DNA from: Flavobacteriales bacterium
GTDB taxonomy: Bacteria > Bacteroidota > Bacteroidia > JACJYZ01
DNA: 64,000 bases
Assembly (NCBI GenBank): GCA_020635855.1
Contig: JACJYZ010000004.1
Location: 1-64,000 of the forward strand
Direction of reading: 5' to 3'
The stretch's first letter is position 1, and each line of letters opens with the position of its first letter. The translations under genes and the position numbers were made by a program. The notes under the pieces were generated by a model that saw nothing but the letters and a program-made list of their open reading frames with translations, was not told the origin of the DNA and did no database searches. Of the stretch, positions 15,830 to 24,949 are shown piece after piece.

Positions 15830-16729
15830 ATGAAATCAATTGCACTGACTGCTTCACTATTCCTGACGGCCATCGCGGGAATCAATGCACAGACCGTACC
15901 GGTTCAGTACCTTGAACCTAAGTTTAACGCATCGAATTACGACTATTTCCGTTTCGGGAATTCCAGTCTGAACTTCGGCGGACTGATGCTTAACAAAAGC
16001 TCCAATATCTACGGCAATGGAGATGACATGTGCATTTATACGCATTCCAATCGCGACCTGAACCTGAGATCCGGAACAGGCAACATCATCCTGCACCCGG
16101 ATGCAAACACCGCCAATCAGGGCAAAACCGGGATCGGCCTTACCAACCCCACCTCCAAACTGCACATCAACGGTGATGTTCGTATCAACGACAACTTTGC
16201 GCTTTATCTGCGCTCAGGAAGCGACCTGAACCATGGTATCAAGTACTATGGCAACGGTATTTCCTTCGCAGGATATCAACCCGATGGCCCGATCGTGTTC
16301 GGATTTAACGGTGGTGCACTGGGTGCCACATGGAGTGGAGAAAGAGTTGTTCTCGCATGGGACCACAACGGCAAAGTGGGCATTGGCACCACCAATTTGA
16401 ATTGCGCCACCTGCGGAGATTACAACCTGTTTGTGACCAAAGGCATCCGGACGGAAAAAGTGAAAGTAGACATCGCCACCGGTGTATGGGCCGACTACGT
16501 GTTCAGTGATTTCTACGAACTGAAAAGCCTGCCGGAAGTAGAAAAGTTCATCAAGGCAAACAAGCATCTCCCAGGTGTGCCCAGCGCTACCGAAGTGGAA
16601 GCAGACGGCGTGGACCTGGGGAACATGAACGCAAAACTTTTGGAAAAGGTTGAGGAAATGACCCTGTATGTGATTCAACAACAAAAGGAAATCGACGCTT
16701 TGAAGCAAACAGTTAAAAACATGAAATAA
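15830..16729 (+). CDS. Secreted tail-fibre-like surface protein with C-terminal coiled coil
   Basis: A 299-residue exported protein with a clean signal peptide (1-20, ending INAQ). The middle contains beta-rich units with the phrase KTGIGLTNPTSKLHINGDV and a second, related KVGIGTTNLN phrase, a pattern common in trimeric fibre-like proteins of Bacteroidota. Residues about 225-265 hold the conserved stretch YELKSLPEVEKFIKANKHLP ahead of a C-terminal coiled coil (about 265-299). I see no intramolecular endosialidase-type chaperone domain of full length. A role as a surface fibre or structural cell-envelope protein is likely; the ligand is unknown. Confidence 0.65.
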   Translation: MKSIALTASLFLTAIAGINAQTVPVQYLEPKFNASNYDYFRFGNSSLNFGGLMLNKSSNIYGNGDDMCIYTHSNRDLNLRSGTGNIILHPDANTANQGKTGIGLTNPTSKLHINGDVRINDNFALYLRSGSDLNHGIKYYGNGISFAGYQPDGPIVFGFNGGALGATWSGERVVLAWDHNGKVGIGTTNLNCATCGDYNLFVTKGIRTEKVKVDIATGVWADYVFSDFYELKSLPEVEKFIKANKHLPGVPSATEVEADGVDLGNMNAKLLEKVEEMTLYVIQQQKEIDALKQTVKNMK

Positions 16730-17190
16730 GCATGAACATCACTTCTTGTTGAATTCAAATCTTGCAGGATGTTTTGTTGGGCAATGGTCAAAGTGACCTG
16801 AAAGTTGTCTGGGAGCCAAATCCAAAGCGTATCCGTTCGTGAAATGCATGTAGAAAATAATTGCTTCCATAAGACCTATGCCGGCAACCTTCAAGATCTC
16901 CCGGCATAACACGAATCACCCAAGGATCCACATCCATAAACAGGAAAATAATCAGACATTAATACACCGCACGATGCGTGTCCAAAGAGGTTGTCCAAAC
17001 GAAAACCTCTTTTTGTTTTATTAAATAAAGAATTTTGATTGTAGATAATATGAAGTACAAAAAATATGCGTTACACTAACCTCCAAGAATAAATGAGCAT
17101 CGGCATTCGCTCATCGAGATAATACGCTTGCTCTTTTCAAAGATCACTTGTGATCCATAGTCACTAATATTACATAAAACCCTGTCATCC
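16730..17190. other. Gene-free stretch between two surface-protein genes
   Basis: No convincing gene. It contains an inverted repeat (arms ATGCCGG at 16878-16884 and CCGGCAT at 16901-16907), a terminator-like hairpin at 16984-17020, and a 14-base palindrome-like site GATCACTTGTGATC at 17142-17155 about 36 bases before the next start, which could be an operator. A short frame around 16763-16840 looks faintly coding but has no start and stops early. Confidence 0.6.
16984..17020 (+). terminator. Intrinsic terminator-like hairpin
   Basis: AAAGAGGTT at 16984-16992 pairs with AACCTCTTT at 17004-17012, followed by a T-rich run to 17020. It lies 255 bases beyond the preceding gene, so it may end an untranslated tail or a small RNA that I cannot otherwise support. 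Confidence 0.6.
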
Positions 17191-18588
17191 ATGAAGCACA
17201 TCCTACTCTCAGGTTTTCTCCTTGCATCCACATGGGCCTGCGCAACCCACAACAAAGGAGGTGAAATATCCTACAAACACCTATCAGGAAGAACATATGA
17301 GGTGGAGGTGGTAACATTCACGCACACATTGTCGCAGGCAGACCGCGACTCATTGTATATAGAAGTGGCGGAAGACACTTCCCTCAACAAATGGGCGAAG
17401 CGGATCAATGGCCCAGACACCGATCCGGCCAACGGCATTCCGGATGGAGAATCGATCGGTTGTTCCCAAACCAAGAAAAATATATACCTGTTCCAATGTA
17501 CATTTCCACACGACGGAACCTACCACATCAGCATGGTGGACCCCAACCGCAATGCGGGAATCGTAAACATTCCGGTTTCGGTGGATGTTCCTTTTTGTAT
17601 CGATGCGGAAATTCACGTGAATTCCAGCCAACCCAACAGTTCACCCCGGTTCTTGTCCGATCCGATATATTTTGCAGAGCTCAACATACCTTGTACATTA
17701 AATGCAACGGCTTTTGACGACGAAGGGGACAGCTTGGTTTTCGCATTGGATACCTGCCTGGAATTATTTGGCAGTCCGGTCTCAGGGTATACCATCCCCG
17801 CCGGTGTTTCCCAAAACCCGATCAATGGAGAATTTGTCTGGAACCTTCCTACACTGAAAGGAGAATATGCCTTTCGTGTAAAGATTTCCGAATGGAGAGA
17901 TGGGGTTTTCCTGGGATATACTAGTCGTGATTTCAATGTAAATGTTCAGGAGAGTTATTTTTCCGACTTTGTTTTTGATAGCCTTGCCACATGGCCAAAA
18001 AACAGCAACGGCGATTATGAAATCCACGTGGCACCCAACAACCCCGTTCAACTTCCTATCTCCTATGAAAACAAATCCGTATGGGTTCCCGACATCCTGG
18101 GCATCGGAGATGTTTTTTCCATGCCAAATGCTGCCCAGCTTAATCTGACTACAACCACCACTTCGGTAAGCGGTCTTTTTACATGGACACCTGGCACAAA
18201 TGACTTCAGGTCGCAACCTTATGTAGTTACGTTCAGGGGAGCGTCGGTCTACAGCAACAACTCGCAATGCCTGTATCACGACCTGACACTCATGATTTAT
18301 GTAGATATCCCGGCGGGAATCAACGATGCGGGAACAAGCGACAATACCATGCAACTGTTTCCTAATCCCTTCTCCTATCATACTACTTTGAAACTGAATG
18401 AAAGGCTGGTGGCGTTGAAGCCTGTATTATATGTACGAGACGCACTCGGAAGAATAGTACACCGGCAGGAAATACATTCCACGGAAACGGTGATAGCACC
18501 AAAGGGAGTCGGTCCGGGTATCTACTACTACGCGATCACCACTGCAGACCCAAACGTGCAAAAAACCGGAAAGGTGGTGATTCAATAG
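17191..18588 (+). CDS. T9SS-exported surface protein with C-terminal sorting domain
   Basis: A 465-residue protein with a signal peptide (1-18, ending in WACA). The N-terminal THNKGGEISYKHLSGRTYE is the start seen in many large Bacteroidota surface proteins of the gliding-associated type. The middle is made of beta-sandwich units with the pairs NATAFDDEGDSLVFAL and PINGEFVWNLPTLKGEYAF, which resemble cadherin or Ig-like domains. Residues about 388-465 form a type A T9SS sorting domain: LFPNPFSYHTTLKL, VRDALGRIVH, and GPGIYYYAITTADPN, ending KTGKVVIQ. It is expected to pass the T9SS and be anchored or released at the surface. Function is probably adhesive. Confidence 0.8.
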   Translation: MKHILLSGFLLASTWACATHNKGGEISYKHLSGRTYEVEVVTFTHTLSQADRDSLYIEVAEDTSLNKWAKRINGPDTDPANGIPDGESIGCSQTKKNIYLFQCTFPHDGTYHISMVDPNRNAGIVNIPVSVDVPFCIDAEIHVNSSQPNSSPRFLSDPIYFAELNIPCTLNATAFDDEGDSLVFALDTCLELFGSPVSGYTIPAGVSQNPINGEFVWNLPTLKGEYAFRVKISEWRDGVFLGYTSRDFNVNVQESYFSDFVFDSLATWPKNSNGDYEIHVAPNNPVQLPISYENKSVWVPDILGIGDVFSMPNAAQLNLTTTTTSVSGLFTWTPGTNDFRSQPYVVTFRGASVYSNNSQCLYHDLTLMIYVDIPAGINDAGTSDNTMQLFPNPFSYHTTLKLNERLVALKPVLYVRDALGRIVHRQEIHSTETVIAPKGVGPGIYYYAITTADPNVQKTGKVVIQ

Positions 18589-18649
18589 CGTGAGCATATG
18601 TCGGCATTTCATTCTCAAATTGTCGCATTTCCACATTTTCAAATTTCCC

Positions 18650-20188
18650 TCATCCCGCCCATCCGTCCCTGTCCAGACTGCGGTACTGGATCGCTTCCGA
18701 CAAATGTTCGACCTGTATATCGGCACTGCCGGCCAGATCGGCGATGGTTCGCGCCACTTTTAAAATACGGTCATAAGCACGCGCCGACAATCCCAACCGA
18801 TCCATAGCCTGCTTAAGCAACGCTTTACCCTCCGCGTCAACTTTGCATACCTTCCTGAAAAGACGTGACGACATATGGGCATTGCAATACACCTGATGCA
18901 AACCTTTGAAGCGTTCCTCCTGGATGCGCCGTGCCTCCATCACCCGGTTGCGTACAACCTCACTTTTCTCAGCAGTGCGCTCTTCCGAGAGTTCGGATAC
19001 ATCCACAGGCGTTACCTCCACGTGCAGGTCGATGCGGTCCAGCAACGGTCCGCTGATCCGGTTCAGGTACTTTTGCACGATGCCAGGAGCACACACACAG
19101 TCTTTGTCGGGATGGTTGTAAAACCCGCAGGGGCACGGGTTCATGGACGCCACCAACATGAAGCTTGCCGGGTAGTCTACACTGATGCGCGCACGGGAGA
19201 TGGTCACCATGCGTTCTTCCAGGGGCTGGCGCATGACTTCAAGCACCGCCCTTTTGAACTCCGGCAATTCATCCAGAAAAAGCACCCCGTTATGCGCAAG
19301 GGATATCTCACCGGGCTGGGGATAACTGCCTCCACCGACCAGGGCCACATCACTTACGGTATGATGCGGTGCGCGGAAAGGTCGATCAGCAATGAGCGGC
19401 ACCCCACGTGGCAGACGTCCGGCCACCGAGTGAATTTTGGTGGTCTCCAGGGCCTCGTGCAGGTCCATCGGAGGCAGTATGGTGGGCAAGCGCCGTGCCA
19501 GCATGGTTTTTCCTGCCCCGGGTGGTCCCACCAGGATGATGTTGTGCCCCCCAGCCGCCGCAATCTCGAGCGCACGTTTGATGTTCTCCTGCCCGCGTAC
19601 ATCGGAAAAGTCGACCTCACCACGTGTATGTCCGGCGGAAAGCAATTGGCTGATGGAGGCCTCCCGGGGTTGCAGTGTACCCGTCTCCCGGAAGTAAGCG
19701 ATCACCTCTCCTATGGTTTCAGCACCCAGTACTTCAAGATCGGTTACAATGGAAGCCTCCTCCGCGCTCTCCAATGGCAAGATGACACCCCTGAACCCGT
19801 CAGCCCGTGCCTTGAGGGCGATGGGGAGCGCACCCCGTATAGGTCGTAACCCACCATCGAGCGACAATTCTCCCATGATCACATAAGTTCCTACACGGTC
19901 TGAGGGAATCTGACCGCTGGCCGCCAAGATGCCAATGGCAAGGGTCAGGTCATATGCAGAGCCTTCCTTTCGGATGTCGGCAGGTGCCATATTGATAACA
20001 ATCTTTTTGCCGGGTATGCGGTAGCCGGAATTCTTCAGGGCGGATTCGATGCGGTGGTGGCTTTCCTTCACGGCGCTGTCGGCCAGGCCCACCAGAAAGA
20101 AATTCACACCGGTATCCACATTGACCTCAACCGTGATGGGAATGGCATCGACGCCATGTACGGCGCTGCCATAGGTTTTAACGAGCAT
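18650..20188 (-). CDS. comM: YifB/ComM family Mg-chelatase-like AAA+ ATPase
   Basis: A 512-residue cytosolic helicase-like ATPase. The N-terminal ChlI-like domain (VEVNVDTGVNFFLVGLADSA) occupies about 1-165. The AAA+ core has Walker A GPPGAGKTM near 220 and the Walker B strand NGVLFLDELPEFKRAV near 300. A cysteine cluster MNPCPCGFYNHPDKDC follows, and a C-terminal lid domain ends the protein. ComM homologues drive branch migration during natural transformation and recombination. Length is normal. A -7 box lies 14-21 bases upstream of its start. No competence genes are beside it. Confidence 0.93.
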   Translation of the reverse strand: MLVKTYGSAVHGVDAIPITVEVNVDTGVNFFLVGLADSAVKESHHRIESALKNSGYRIPGKKIVINMAPADIRKEGSAYDLTLAIGILAASGQIPSDRVGTYVIMGELSLDGGLRPIRGALPIALKARADGFRGVILPLESAEEASIVTDLEVLGAETIGEVIAYFRETGTLQPREASISQLLSAGHTRGEVDFSDVRGQENIKRALEIAAAGGHNIILVGPPGAGKTMLARRLPTILPPMDLHEALETTKIHSVAGRLPRGVPLIADRPFRAPHHTVSDVALVGGGSYPQPGEISLAHNGVLFLDELPEFKRAVLEVMRQPLEERMVTISRARISVDYPASFMLVASMNPCPCGFYNHPDKDCVCAPGIVQKYLNRISGPLLDRIDLHVEVTPVDVSELSEERTAEKSEVVRNRVMEARRIQEERFKGLHQVYCNAHMSSRLFRKVCKVDAEGKALLKQAMDRLGLSARAYDRILKVARTIADLAGSADIQVEHLSEAIQYRSLDRDGWAG

Positions 20189-20201
20189 GATGTTTTGCGG
20201 G

Positions 20202-20209
20202 CAAAGCTA
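20202..20209 (-). promoter_or_regulatory. -7 promoter box for comM (TAGCTTTG)
   Basis: Exact TAnnTTTG match on the minus strand, 13 bases upstream of the start codon. Confidence 0.6.
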
Positions 20210-20373
20210 GGTTGCCCATGCTTGCAGATGTATCGAAAGGCCTGTTGCTTCTTACCTCTGCAAGAAACTACATTGCTTTATCTGAATCATAGGTTGGCAA
20301 ATCGGGGACATCCCCCGTATCGAACCACCCTCCTCCGCTAAAGCTACGGAGGGCACAGCGAACAACAAACTTA

Positions 20374-20943
20374 TCACCCCACCTGCGCTTCAATGCCCAG
20401 GATCAGGGCATGAATCACTTTGATATGAATCTCCTGGGCCCGGTCGGCATAATTGCTTTTGGGTGCGCGGATTTCTACATCACACAATGCCGCAAGCTTT
20501 CCTCCATCGCCACCTGTAAGGCCCACGATTTTTATTTGTTGCTTGCGGGCCGCCTCGGCTGCGCGAATCACATTAACAGAATTTCCGCTGGTACTGATGG
20601 CCAGCAATATATCCCCCGAACGACCCAGGGCCTGAACCGAGCGTGAGAAAACTTCCTCAAAACCATAGTCGTTGGCCACACAGGTAAGGTGGCCGGGATC
20701 AGCAATGGCAAGAGCAGGCAACGGTTTCCGGTCATTCCTGAACCTGCCGGTCATCTCCTCGGCGAAATGAATGGCATCACACATGGAGCCACCGTTTCCA
20801 CACGAAAGTACCTTGCCGCCCGCACGGATGGAAGCCACAATCAAATCCACCGCTTCCGCCGTTTTAGCCGGCCCGTCTCCATTCATGAATGATGTCAGCA
20901 CCCTACTGGCTTCCTCAAATTGGTCTCTTATGGCGTTCATCAT
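20374..20943 (-). CDS. gmhA: D-sedoheptulose 7-phosphate isomerase
   Basis: A 189-residue SIS-domain enzyme that converts sedoheptulose 7-phosphate to D-glycero-D-manno-heptose 7-phosphate, the first step to the ADP-heptose of LPS core. Motifs: GGKVLSCGNGGSMCDAIHFAEE at about 42-63 (only the glycine-serine loop is diagnostic), TGRFRNDRKPLPALAI, the phosphate-binding DILLAISTSGNS, and a C-terminal QEIHIKVIHALI helix carrying the active-site histidine. Length is normal. Other heptose genes are not adjacent. A start one codon later (20940) is also possible. Confidence 0.93.
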   Translation of the reverse strand: MMNAIRDQFEEASRVLTSFMNGDGPAKTAEAVDLIVASIRAGGKVLSCGNGGSMCDAIHFAEEMTGRFRNDRKPLPALAIADPGHLTCVANDYGFEEVFSRSVQALGRSGDILLAISTSGNSVNVIRAAEAARKQQIKIVGLTGGDGGKLAALCDVEIRAPKSNYADRAQEIHIKVIHALILGIEAQVG

Positions 20944-20966
20944 CCGGTTGGTCGATTTTGTTTCGA

Positions 20967-20974
20967 CAAAGTTA
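20967..20974 (-). promoter_or_regulatory. -7 promoter box for gmhA (TAACTTTG)
   Basis: Exact TAnnTTTG match on the minus strand, 23 bases upstream of the gmhA start. Confidence 0.55.
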
Positions 20975-21069
20975 GCAAAATGGAAACCCTATGCTTGTGT
21001 TTCCATATACCATTCTATATATTGGGCGACCCAAAGAGTCTTTGGCGCTTAAAACAAACTTCTTGACCG

Positions 21070-21549
21070 ATGGCATTTCGAATTGTGATGACCGGCATGC
21101 TGATGATGCTGGCCTGTCTGCTGGGTGTGGCTCAGAATGCGATCGACGCCGAAGAACTCAACTGCTACTCGCAGTGGGAAAGGGTGTTCAAGGATCGCGG
21201 CGCCTACGACATCGATGATGGCGAATACACTGATGTGGTGGTTTCCATCCGCCAAAAATCCAAGAATGCAGACGGTGAGTACACCACCGAGATTACATGC
21301 AAATGCTACAGCGGTAAGGCTGAAGTGAAAAACGGAAGAATCACCGGTATTTACATCAAGGTGGTGGACAACACATTTGAAAAACTGGACAAAAAGTACA
21401 AGTATTTCAATCAGCTGGCGACCATTGACAATGGCATCTCCAGGAACATCATCACACAGGAAGGTGACCTGGTCAATGTCATCTTTGCTGAAAAACTGAA
21501 ACCCAAGAGCCCGGATAAAGCCATATCAAAAATGGATGGCCCGCAATAG
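21070..21549 (+). CDS. Small secreted protein, member 1 of a tandem paralogous pair
   Basis: A 159-residue protein with a signal peptide (1-22, ending GVAQ). It aligns along its whole length with the next gene: C-x-WxxxFxxRGA, DGEYTDVVVSIR, a CYSGKAEVKNGRITGIYIKVVDN strip (shared form CYxGKAxVxxxxxTGxxxxxVDN), YKYFNQLATIDNGIS, and LVNVIFAEKLKPK. The paired cysteines at about 32 and 79 suggest a disulfide in the periplasm. I do not recognise the family. A 125-base gap separates the copies, so they could be cotranscribed. Confidence 0.7.
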   Translation: MAFRIVMTGMLMMLACLLGVAQNAIDAEELNCYSQWERVFKDRGAYDIDDGEYTDVVVSIRQKSKNADGEYTTEITCKCYSGKAEVKNGRITGIYIKVVDNTFEKLDKKYKYFNQLATIDNGISRNIITQEGDLVNVIFAEKLKPKSPDKAISKMDGPQ

Positions 21550-21674
21550 GAGCGAAAAAGGTTATTCACAATGTTTGGATTTCAAATCGAATTTTTCTAA
21601 TTTGACTTTTCAGAGTTGGCGCGGGTGGACAGAGATCGGACCGCGAGGATCAGTATAAACGACGAATCAAGTTC

Positions 21675-22142
21675 ATGAAGAGAATACTGCTTTCCCTGCT
21701 ATTAGTTGCAGGAACCCAGGTAGGTGCGTTTGCACAAGGCGAGTCGGATTGCTTCACAAAGTGGGCGGTCCTGTTTGAAAAACGTGGCGCAGAGCCCGTT
21801 CCCGATGGCGAATATGAAAATGCCATCATCTCCATCCGCAAGATTCTGTATGATGAAGAAACCGGGCTAACAGAAACCATCATCAACTGCTACGCCGGAA
21901 AAGCTGTGGTAGAAGGTTCCAAGGTAACGGGTATGTTCTTGCGCCTTGTGGATAACTCCTATGAAAAGATCGAGCGTGACTACAAATACAACATTGACGC
22001 CGTAGTGGAAAATGGCATCTCCAAGACCCGTGTCACCAAAACCAACGAACTTATCAACGTGATCTTCCCGGATAAGCTGAAACCCAAAAAGCAGGCTTAC
22101 CAGGAAGCACCGCCACCGCCACAGTTTTCAGACGAAGAGTAA
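21675..22142 (+). CDS. Small secreted protein, member 2 of a tandem paralogous pair
   Basis: A 155-residue protein with a typical signal peptide (1-20, ending AFAQ), followed by the same pattern as its neighbour: CFTKWAVLFEKRGAEPVPDG, then ENAIISIRKI, NCYAGKAVVEG, MFLRLVDNSYEKIE, and NELINVIFPDKLKPK. The C-terminus is a proline-rich acidic tail (APPPPQFSDEE) absent from copy 1. Function unknown; periplasmic location is likely. The strong terminator immediately downstream shows that this is the last gene of its unit. Confidence 0.75.
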   Translation: MKRILLSLLLVAGTQVGAFAQGESDCFTKWAVLFEKRGAEPVPDGEYENAIISIRKILYDEETGLTETIINCYAGKAVVEGSKVTGMFLRLVDNSYEKIERDYKYNIDAVVENGISKTRVTKTNELINVIFPDKLKPKKQAYQEAPPPPQFSDEE

Positions 22143-22174
22143 AAAAAAGGGATGTTTTCACATCCCTTTTTTTA
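22143..22174. terminator. Intrinsic terminator
   Basis: Stem GGGATGT at 22150-22156 with ACATCCC at 22161-22167, loop TTTC, extended by A/T pairs and ending in a run of T. It sits directly after the stop at 22142 and ahead of the convergent dsbD stop, and can work on both strands. Confidence 0.85.
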
Positions 22175-22196
22175 TGCATTCCAGCGCGTGGCACCC

Positions 22197-24164
22197 TTAA
22201 AGGTTCTTTTTCCCGAACCTACACAGTCCCTCGTCCAGAAACCTCCGGTATTCATCCGCACTGGGCGTATACCCCCTTGGGTTTGCCAGCAGGTTCATAT
22301 CGGTATCAATCAATACATACCAGGGTTGCGACAGCTTGTCGTATTCCGTTACCTGCAATTCACTCCACTTATCGCCCACCGTTTTGATCTCCCGTTGTGT
22401 AGCCTCCGAATAATACTGCTCGCTCTTGGGCAAAGATTGCCGGTCATCCACATACAGCGAGATCAGCACATAGTCATCCGTCAATCGCTCCAACACCTCT
22501 TTTTCCGACCACACCTTGTCTTCCATGCGGCGGCAATTGGTACAGGTCCAGCCCGTGAAGTCAAGCATCACCGGTTTGTCGTGCTCCCTGGCATAGGCAA
22601 GGCCTTCGTTCAGGTCGTGGAAGCAGGTGATCCCCTGGGGGCATTCACCCTGTTGAAAAACGGAATAGAATGTGGGTGGTATGAGCCCGCTCAGGAGAGT
22701 CAACTTTGAACCGCCCCAGATACCCGGAAGCATATAAACAGCAAAAACAAAGGCCATCACCCCTACACCCGCTTGCCCCCATTTGGGCCGCTTCCCGTTG
22801 AATACACCCAGCAGGTAAAGACTGAGCAGCAACGCGATGATCACCCAAAGAGCGATAAAGACTTCACGTTTCAACAGCCCCCAATGGTAGGCCTGATCCG
22901 GATTGGAGAAGAACTTCAGGGCAAAAGCCAACTCCAGGTACCCCAGGCTCACCTTCACCGTCTGCAACCAACTACCCGATTTCGGCAGGGAATTGAGCCA
23001 GGCCGGAAATGCTGCGAACAGGGCAAAGGGCAACGCCAGGGCAACGGCAAAACCCGTCATACCCACCAGCGGCCCCTGGATGTTGCCATGTACCGCTGTT
23101 TCCACCAGCAAGGTTCCAATGATCGGACCGGTACATGAAAATGAGACGATGCTCAGTGTGAATGCCATGAAGAAGATGCCGATGTACCCGCCACGGTTCG
23201 ATAGCGTATCGATCTTGTTGGCCCATGAACCGGGCAGGGCGATCTCGAACGCACCGAAAAACGAAATGGCGAATACCAGGAAAATCACGAAGAACGCCAG
23301 GTTCATCGCCACGTTCGATGAAAGTTCGTTAAGGACCTGCGGACCGAGAGATGCAGTGACTGCGTAACCCAGACCCACATAAATAATAACGATGTTTAAT
23401 GCATACAATAGGGCGTTGAACAATCCCTTCCTGTAGTTGGTGCTGGTTTTGGTGAAGAAGCTAACGGTGAGGGGGATGATGGGAAACACACATGGCGTCA
23501 GCAAAGCAATCAGGCCACCGATGAATCCTGCGAGAAAGATGGCCCACAGACTGAGGTCTTTCGTACTGTCTTCATTGGCCAACGTACCACAGTCATCGGA
23601 AAAGGTTTGTTCACCGGGCTCGGTCGATGTCGCTTTCCCTTCATCGGTTGACATCTCATCCCGATCAAATTTGCATTGGCCGGTTTGGATCTCACCCGGC
23701 ACCAGGGGAATCTCAAATGTTTTGGAAACCGGTGGCAGACACTCGCCGTCTCGGCAGGTCATGTATTCAATGCTGCCTTTGACCACGGCACCTTCAGAAG
23801 TTGCAGTTACTGTTTGACAAAAGGAAACGCCTCCGCTGTATTGGATCAGGTCCATTTCGAAGAGCTCTTCATAGTATTTCTCCGCCTCCCCCTGCTCATT
23901 CACCTCCTGCTCCAGGCTGTAGCCATTCGGTTCATCAAAATGAAAGGATGTGGGAATCGGGCCGCCATCTTCAATATGTTGCGAGTAAAGGTGCCAGCCC
24001 TTGTCGATCTTCGCCTTGAACACCAACTCATATTGGTTGTCTCCGACCGGGTAAGCTTTCATGGTCCACTTTACCGGGTCGTATACCTGGCTCCATGCAA
24101 AGGATGTAGAAACCCAAAGGAATAAGATGAATGCGAATACCGCCTTGCTGCTTATATACTTCAT
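22197..24164 (-). CDS. dsbD: Thiol:disulfide interchange protein (DsbD family)
   Basis: A 655-residue inner-membrane electron carrier moving reducing power from cytosolic thioredoxin to periplasmic thiol proteins. Order: signal peptide; periplasmic DsbD-alpha-like domain (about 25-190) with a CRDGECLPP cysteine pair; about eight membrane segments (about 210-510) with LLTPCVFPIIPLT and SFSCTGPIIGTLL holding the two redox cysteines; and a C-terminal thioredoxin domain with the CTNC site in FTGWTCTNCRRMED. The start at 24164 is chosen because a -7 box lies 25-32 bases upstream, between it and the in-frame ATG at 24191. Likely clients are cytochrome c maturation or disulfide isomerisation proteins. 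Confidence 0.93.
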   Translation of the reverse strand: MKYISSKAVFAFILFLWVSTSFAWSQVYDPVKWTMKAYPVGDNQYELVFKAKIDKGWHLYSQHIEDGGPIPTSFHFDEPNGYSLEQEVNEQGEAEKYYEELFEMDLIQYSGGVSFCQTVTATSEGAVVKGSIEYMTCRDGECLPPVSKTFEIPLVPGEIQTGQCKFDRDEMSTDEGKATSTEPGEQTFSDDCGTLANEDSTKDLSLWAIFLAGFIGGLIALLTPCVFPIIPLTVSFFTKTSTNYRKGLFNALLYALNIVIIYVGLGYAVTASLGPQVLNELSSNVAMNLAFFVIFLVFAISFFGAFEIALPGSWANKIDTLSNRGGYIGIFFMAFTLSIVSFSCTGPIIGTLLVETAVHGNIQGPLVGMTGFAVALALPFALFAAFPAWLNSLPKSGSWLQTVKVSLGYLELAFALKFFSNPDQAYHWGLLKREVFIALWVIIALLLSLYLLGVFNGKRPKWGQAGVGVMAFVFAVYMLPGIWGGSKLTLLSGLIPPTFYSVFQQGECPQGITCFHDLNEGLAYAREHDKPVMLDFTGWTCTNCRRMEDKVWSEKEVLERLTDDYVLISLYVDDRQSLPKSEQYYSEATQREIKTVGDKWSELQVTEYDKLSQPWYVLIDTDMNLLANPRGYTPSADEYRRFLDEGLCRFGKKNL

Positions 24165-24188
24165 GTCACAGAAATTCGAGGAGCATTT

Positions 24189-24196
24189 CAAAGATA
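24189..24196 (-). promoter_or_regulatory. -7 promoter box for dsbD (TATCTTTG)
   Basis: Exact TAnnTTTG match on the minus strand. It overlaps the upstream in-frame ATG codon and therefore argues for translation from 24164. Confidence 0.6.
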
Positions 24197-24206
24197 CAAA
24201 ATGCCG

Positions 24207-24893
24207 CTATTCACTGAGTTCTTGGCCTTCCGCCAGCGCAAACTTGCGGCGAAAGAACCAAACACAGGCGTAAAACGGACCGGTGTCCAGCAATGCCACG
24301 ATGGCCTTGAACAGGAATCCATTTATAAAAAGAGACTGGAACCTGTCCCAGGCTATTGCACCGAAACCACATAAAAGCAAAAGGATGGTGAGCGTATCGG
24401 CCAGTTGAGAGAACAACGTGGAAAAATTGTTACGCACCCAAAGATGCTTGCCTTTGGTAAGCCGCTTCCAGAAATGGAACAAGCGTATGTCGATGAACTG
24501 AGCGAAAAGGTATGCGATCATGGAAGATCCTACGGATAGGCCCGTCATCCCAAAAACTTTTTCGAAGGTCTCGTTCGGGACGGGCGACCAGGAAGTGGCA
24601 GGAACCACCGCAGCCAGAATCACAATGCCCATGACAAACACACTGGACACAAGTCCGGCCATCACCACCTGGTCTGCCTTCTTGCGACCGTATATTTCAG
24701 AAATGATGTCGGTTACCAGAAAAGTGATCGGATACGGGAGGATGCCCACCGATATCTGGAAAGTATAAATACCAAAGGGTGTCCAGTAGAAGAACTTCTG
24801 GAAAATGAGGTTGCAGGACACCAGTGAGGCGATGAAAATTCCTGCGAGAAAGAGATACCACCTGTCGGCGGCAATTTTTATATTCCTGTCCAT
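24207..24893 (-). CDS. yhhQ: Queuosine precursor transporter (YhhQ/VUT family)
   Basis: A 228-residue membrane protein with about six hydrophobic segments. Family marks: YLFLAGIFIASLVSCNLIFQ at the start, GILPYPITFLVTDIISEIYG (the conserved P-x-TFxxTDxxxExYG motif), and the AQFIDIRLFHFWKRLT and WVRNNFSTLFSQLADT loops. YhhQ imports 7-deazaguanine precursors for tRNA queuosine. The extra C-terminal helix matches the family. It is preceded by a strong hairpin only five bases upstream of its start. No other queuosine gene is nearby. Confidence 0.9.
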   Translation of the reverse strand: MDRNIKIAADRWYLFLAGIFIASLVSCNLIFQKFFYWTPFGIYTFQISVGILPYPITFLVTDIISEIYGRKKADQVVMAGLVSSVFVMGIVILAAVVPATSWSPVPNETFEKVFGMTGLSVGSSMIAYLFAQFIDIRLFHFWKRLTKGKHLWVRNNFSTLFSQLADTLTILLLLCGFGAIAWDRFQSLFINGFLFKAIVALLDTGPFYACVWFFRRKFALAEGQELSE

Positions 24894-24897
24894 TAAA

Positions 24898-24928
24898 AAT
24901 TGGCTGCAGTGATTGCACCGCAGCCAAT
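24898..24928 (-). terminator. Hairpin between the small conserved gene and yhhQ
   Basis: AATTGGCTGC at 24898-24907 pairs with GCAGCCAATT at 24919-24928. On the minus strand it is followed by TTTTTA directly before the yhhQ ATG. It can terminate transcription of the gene at 24950-25252, or act as an attenuator in the yhhQ leader; it does not match the preQ1 aptamers I know. Confidence 0.65.
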
Positions 24929-24949
24929 TTAGCCATTACGTACCGGAAT

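Noticed and set aside
18875..19849. Plus-strand open frame opposite comM (324 codons)
   Set aside because: Antisense shadow; the minus strand has intact Walker motifs.
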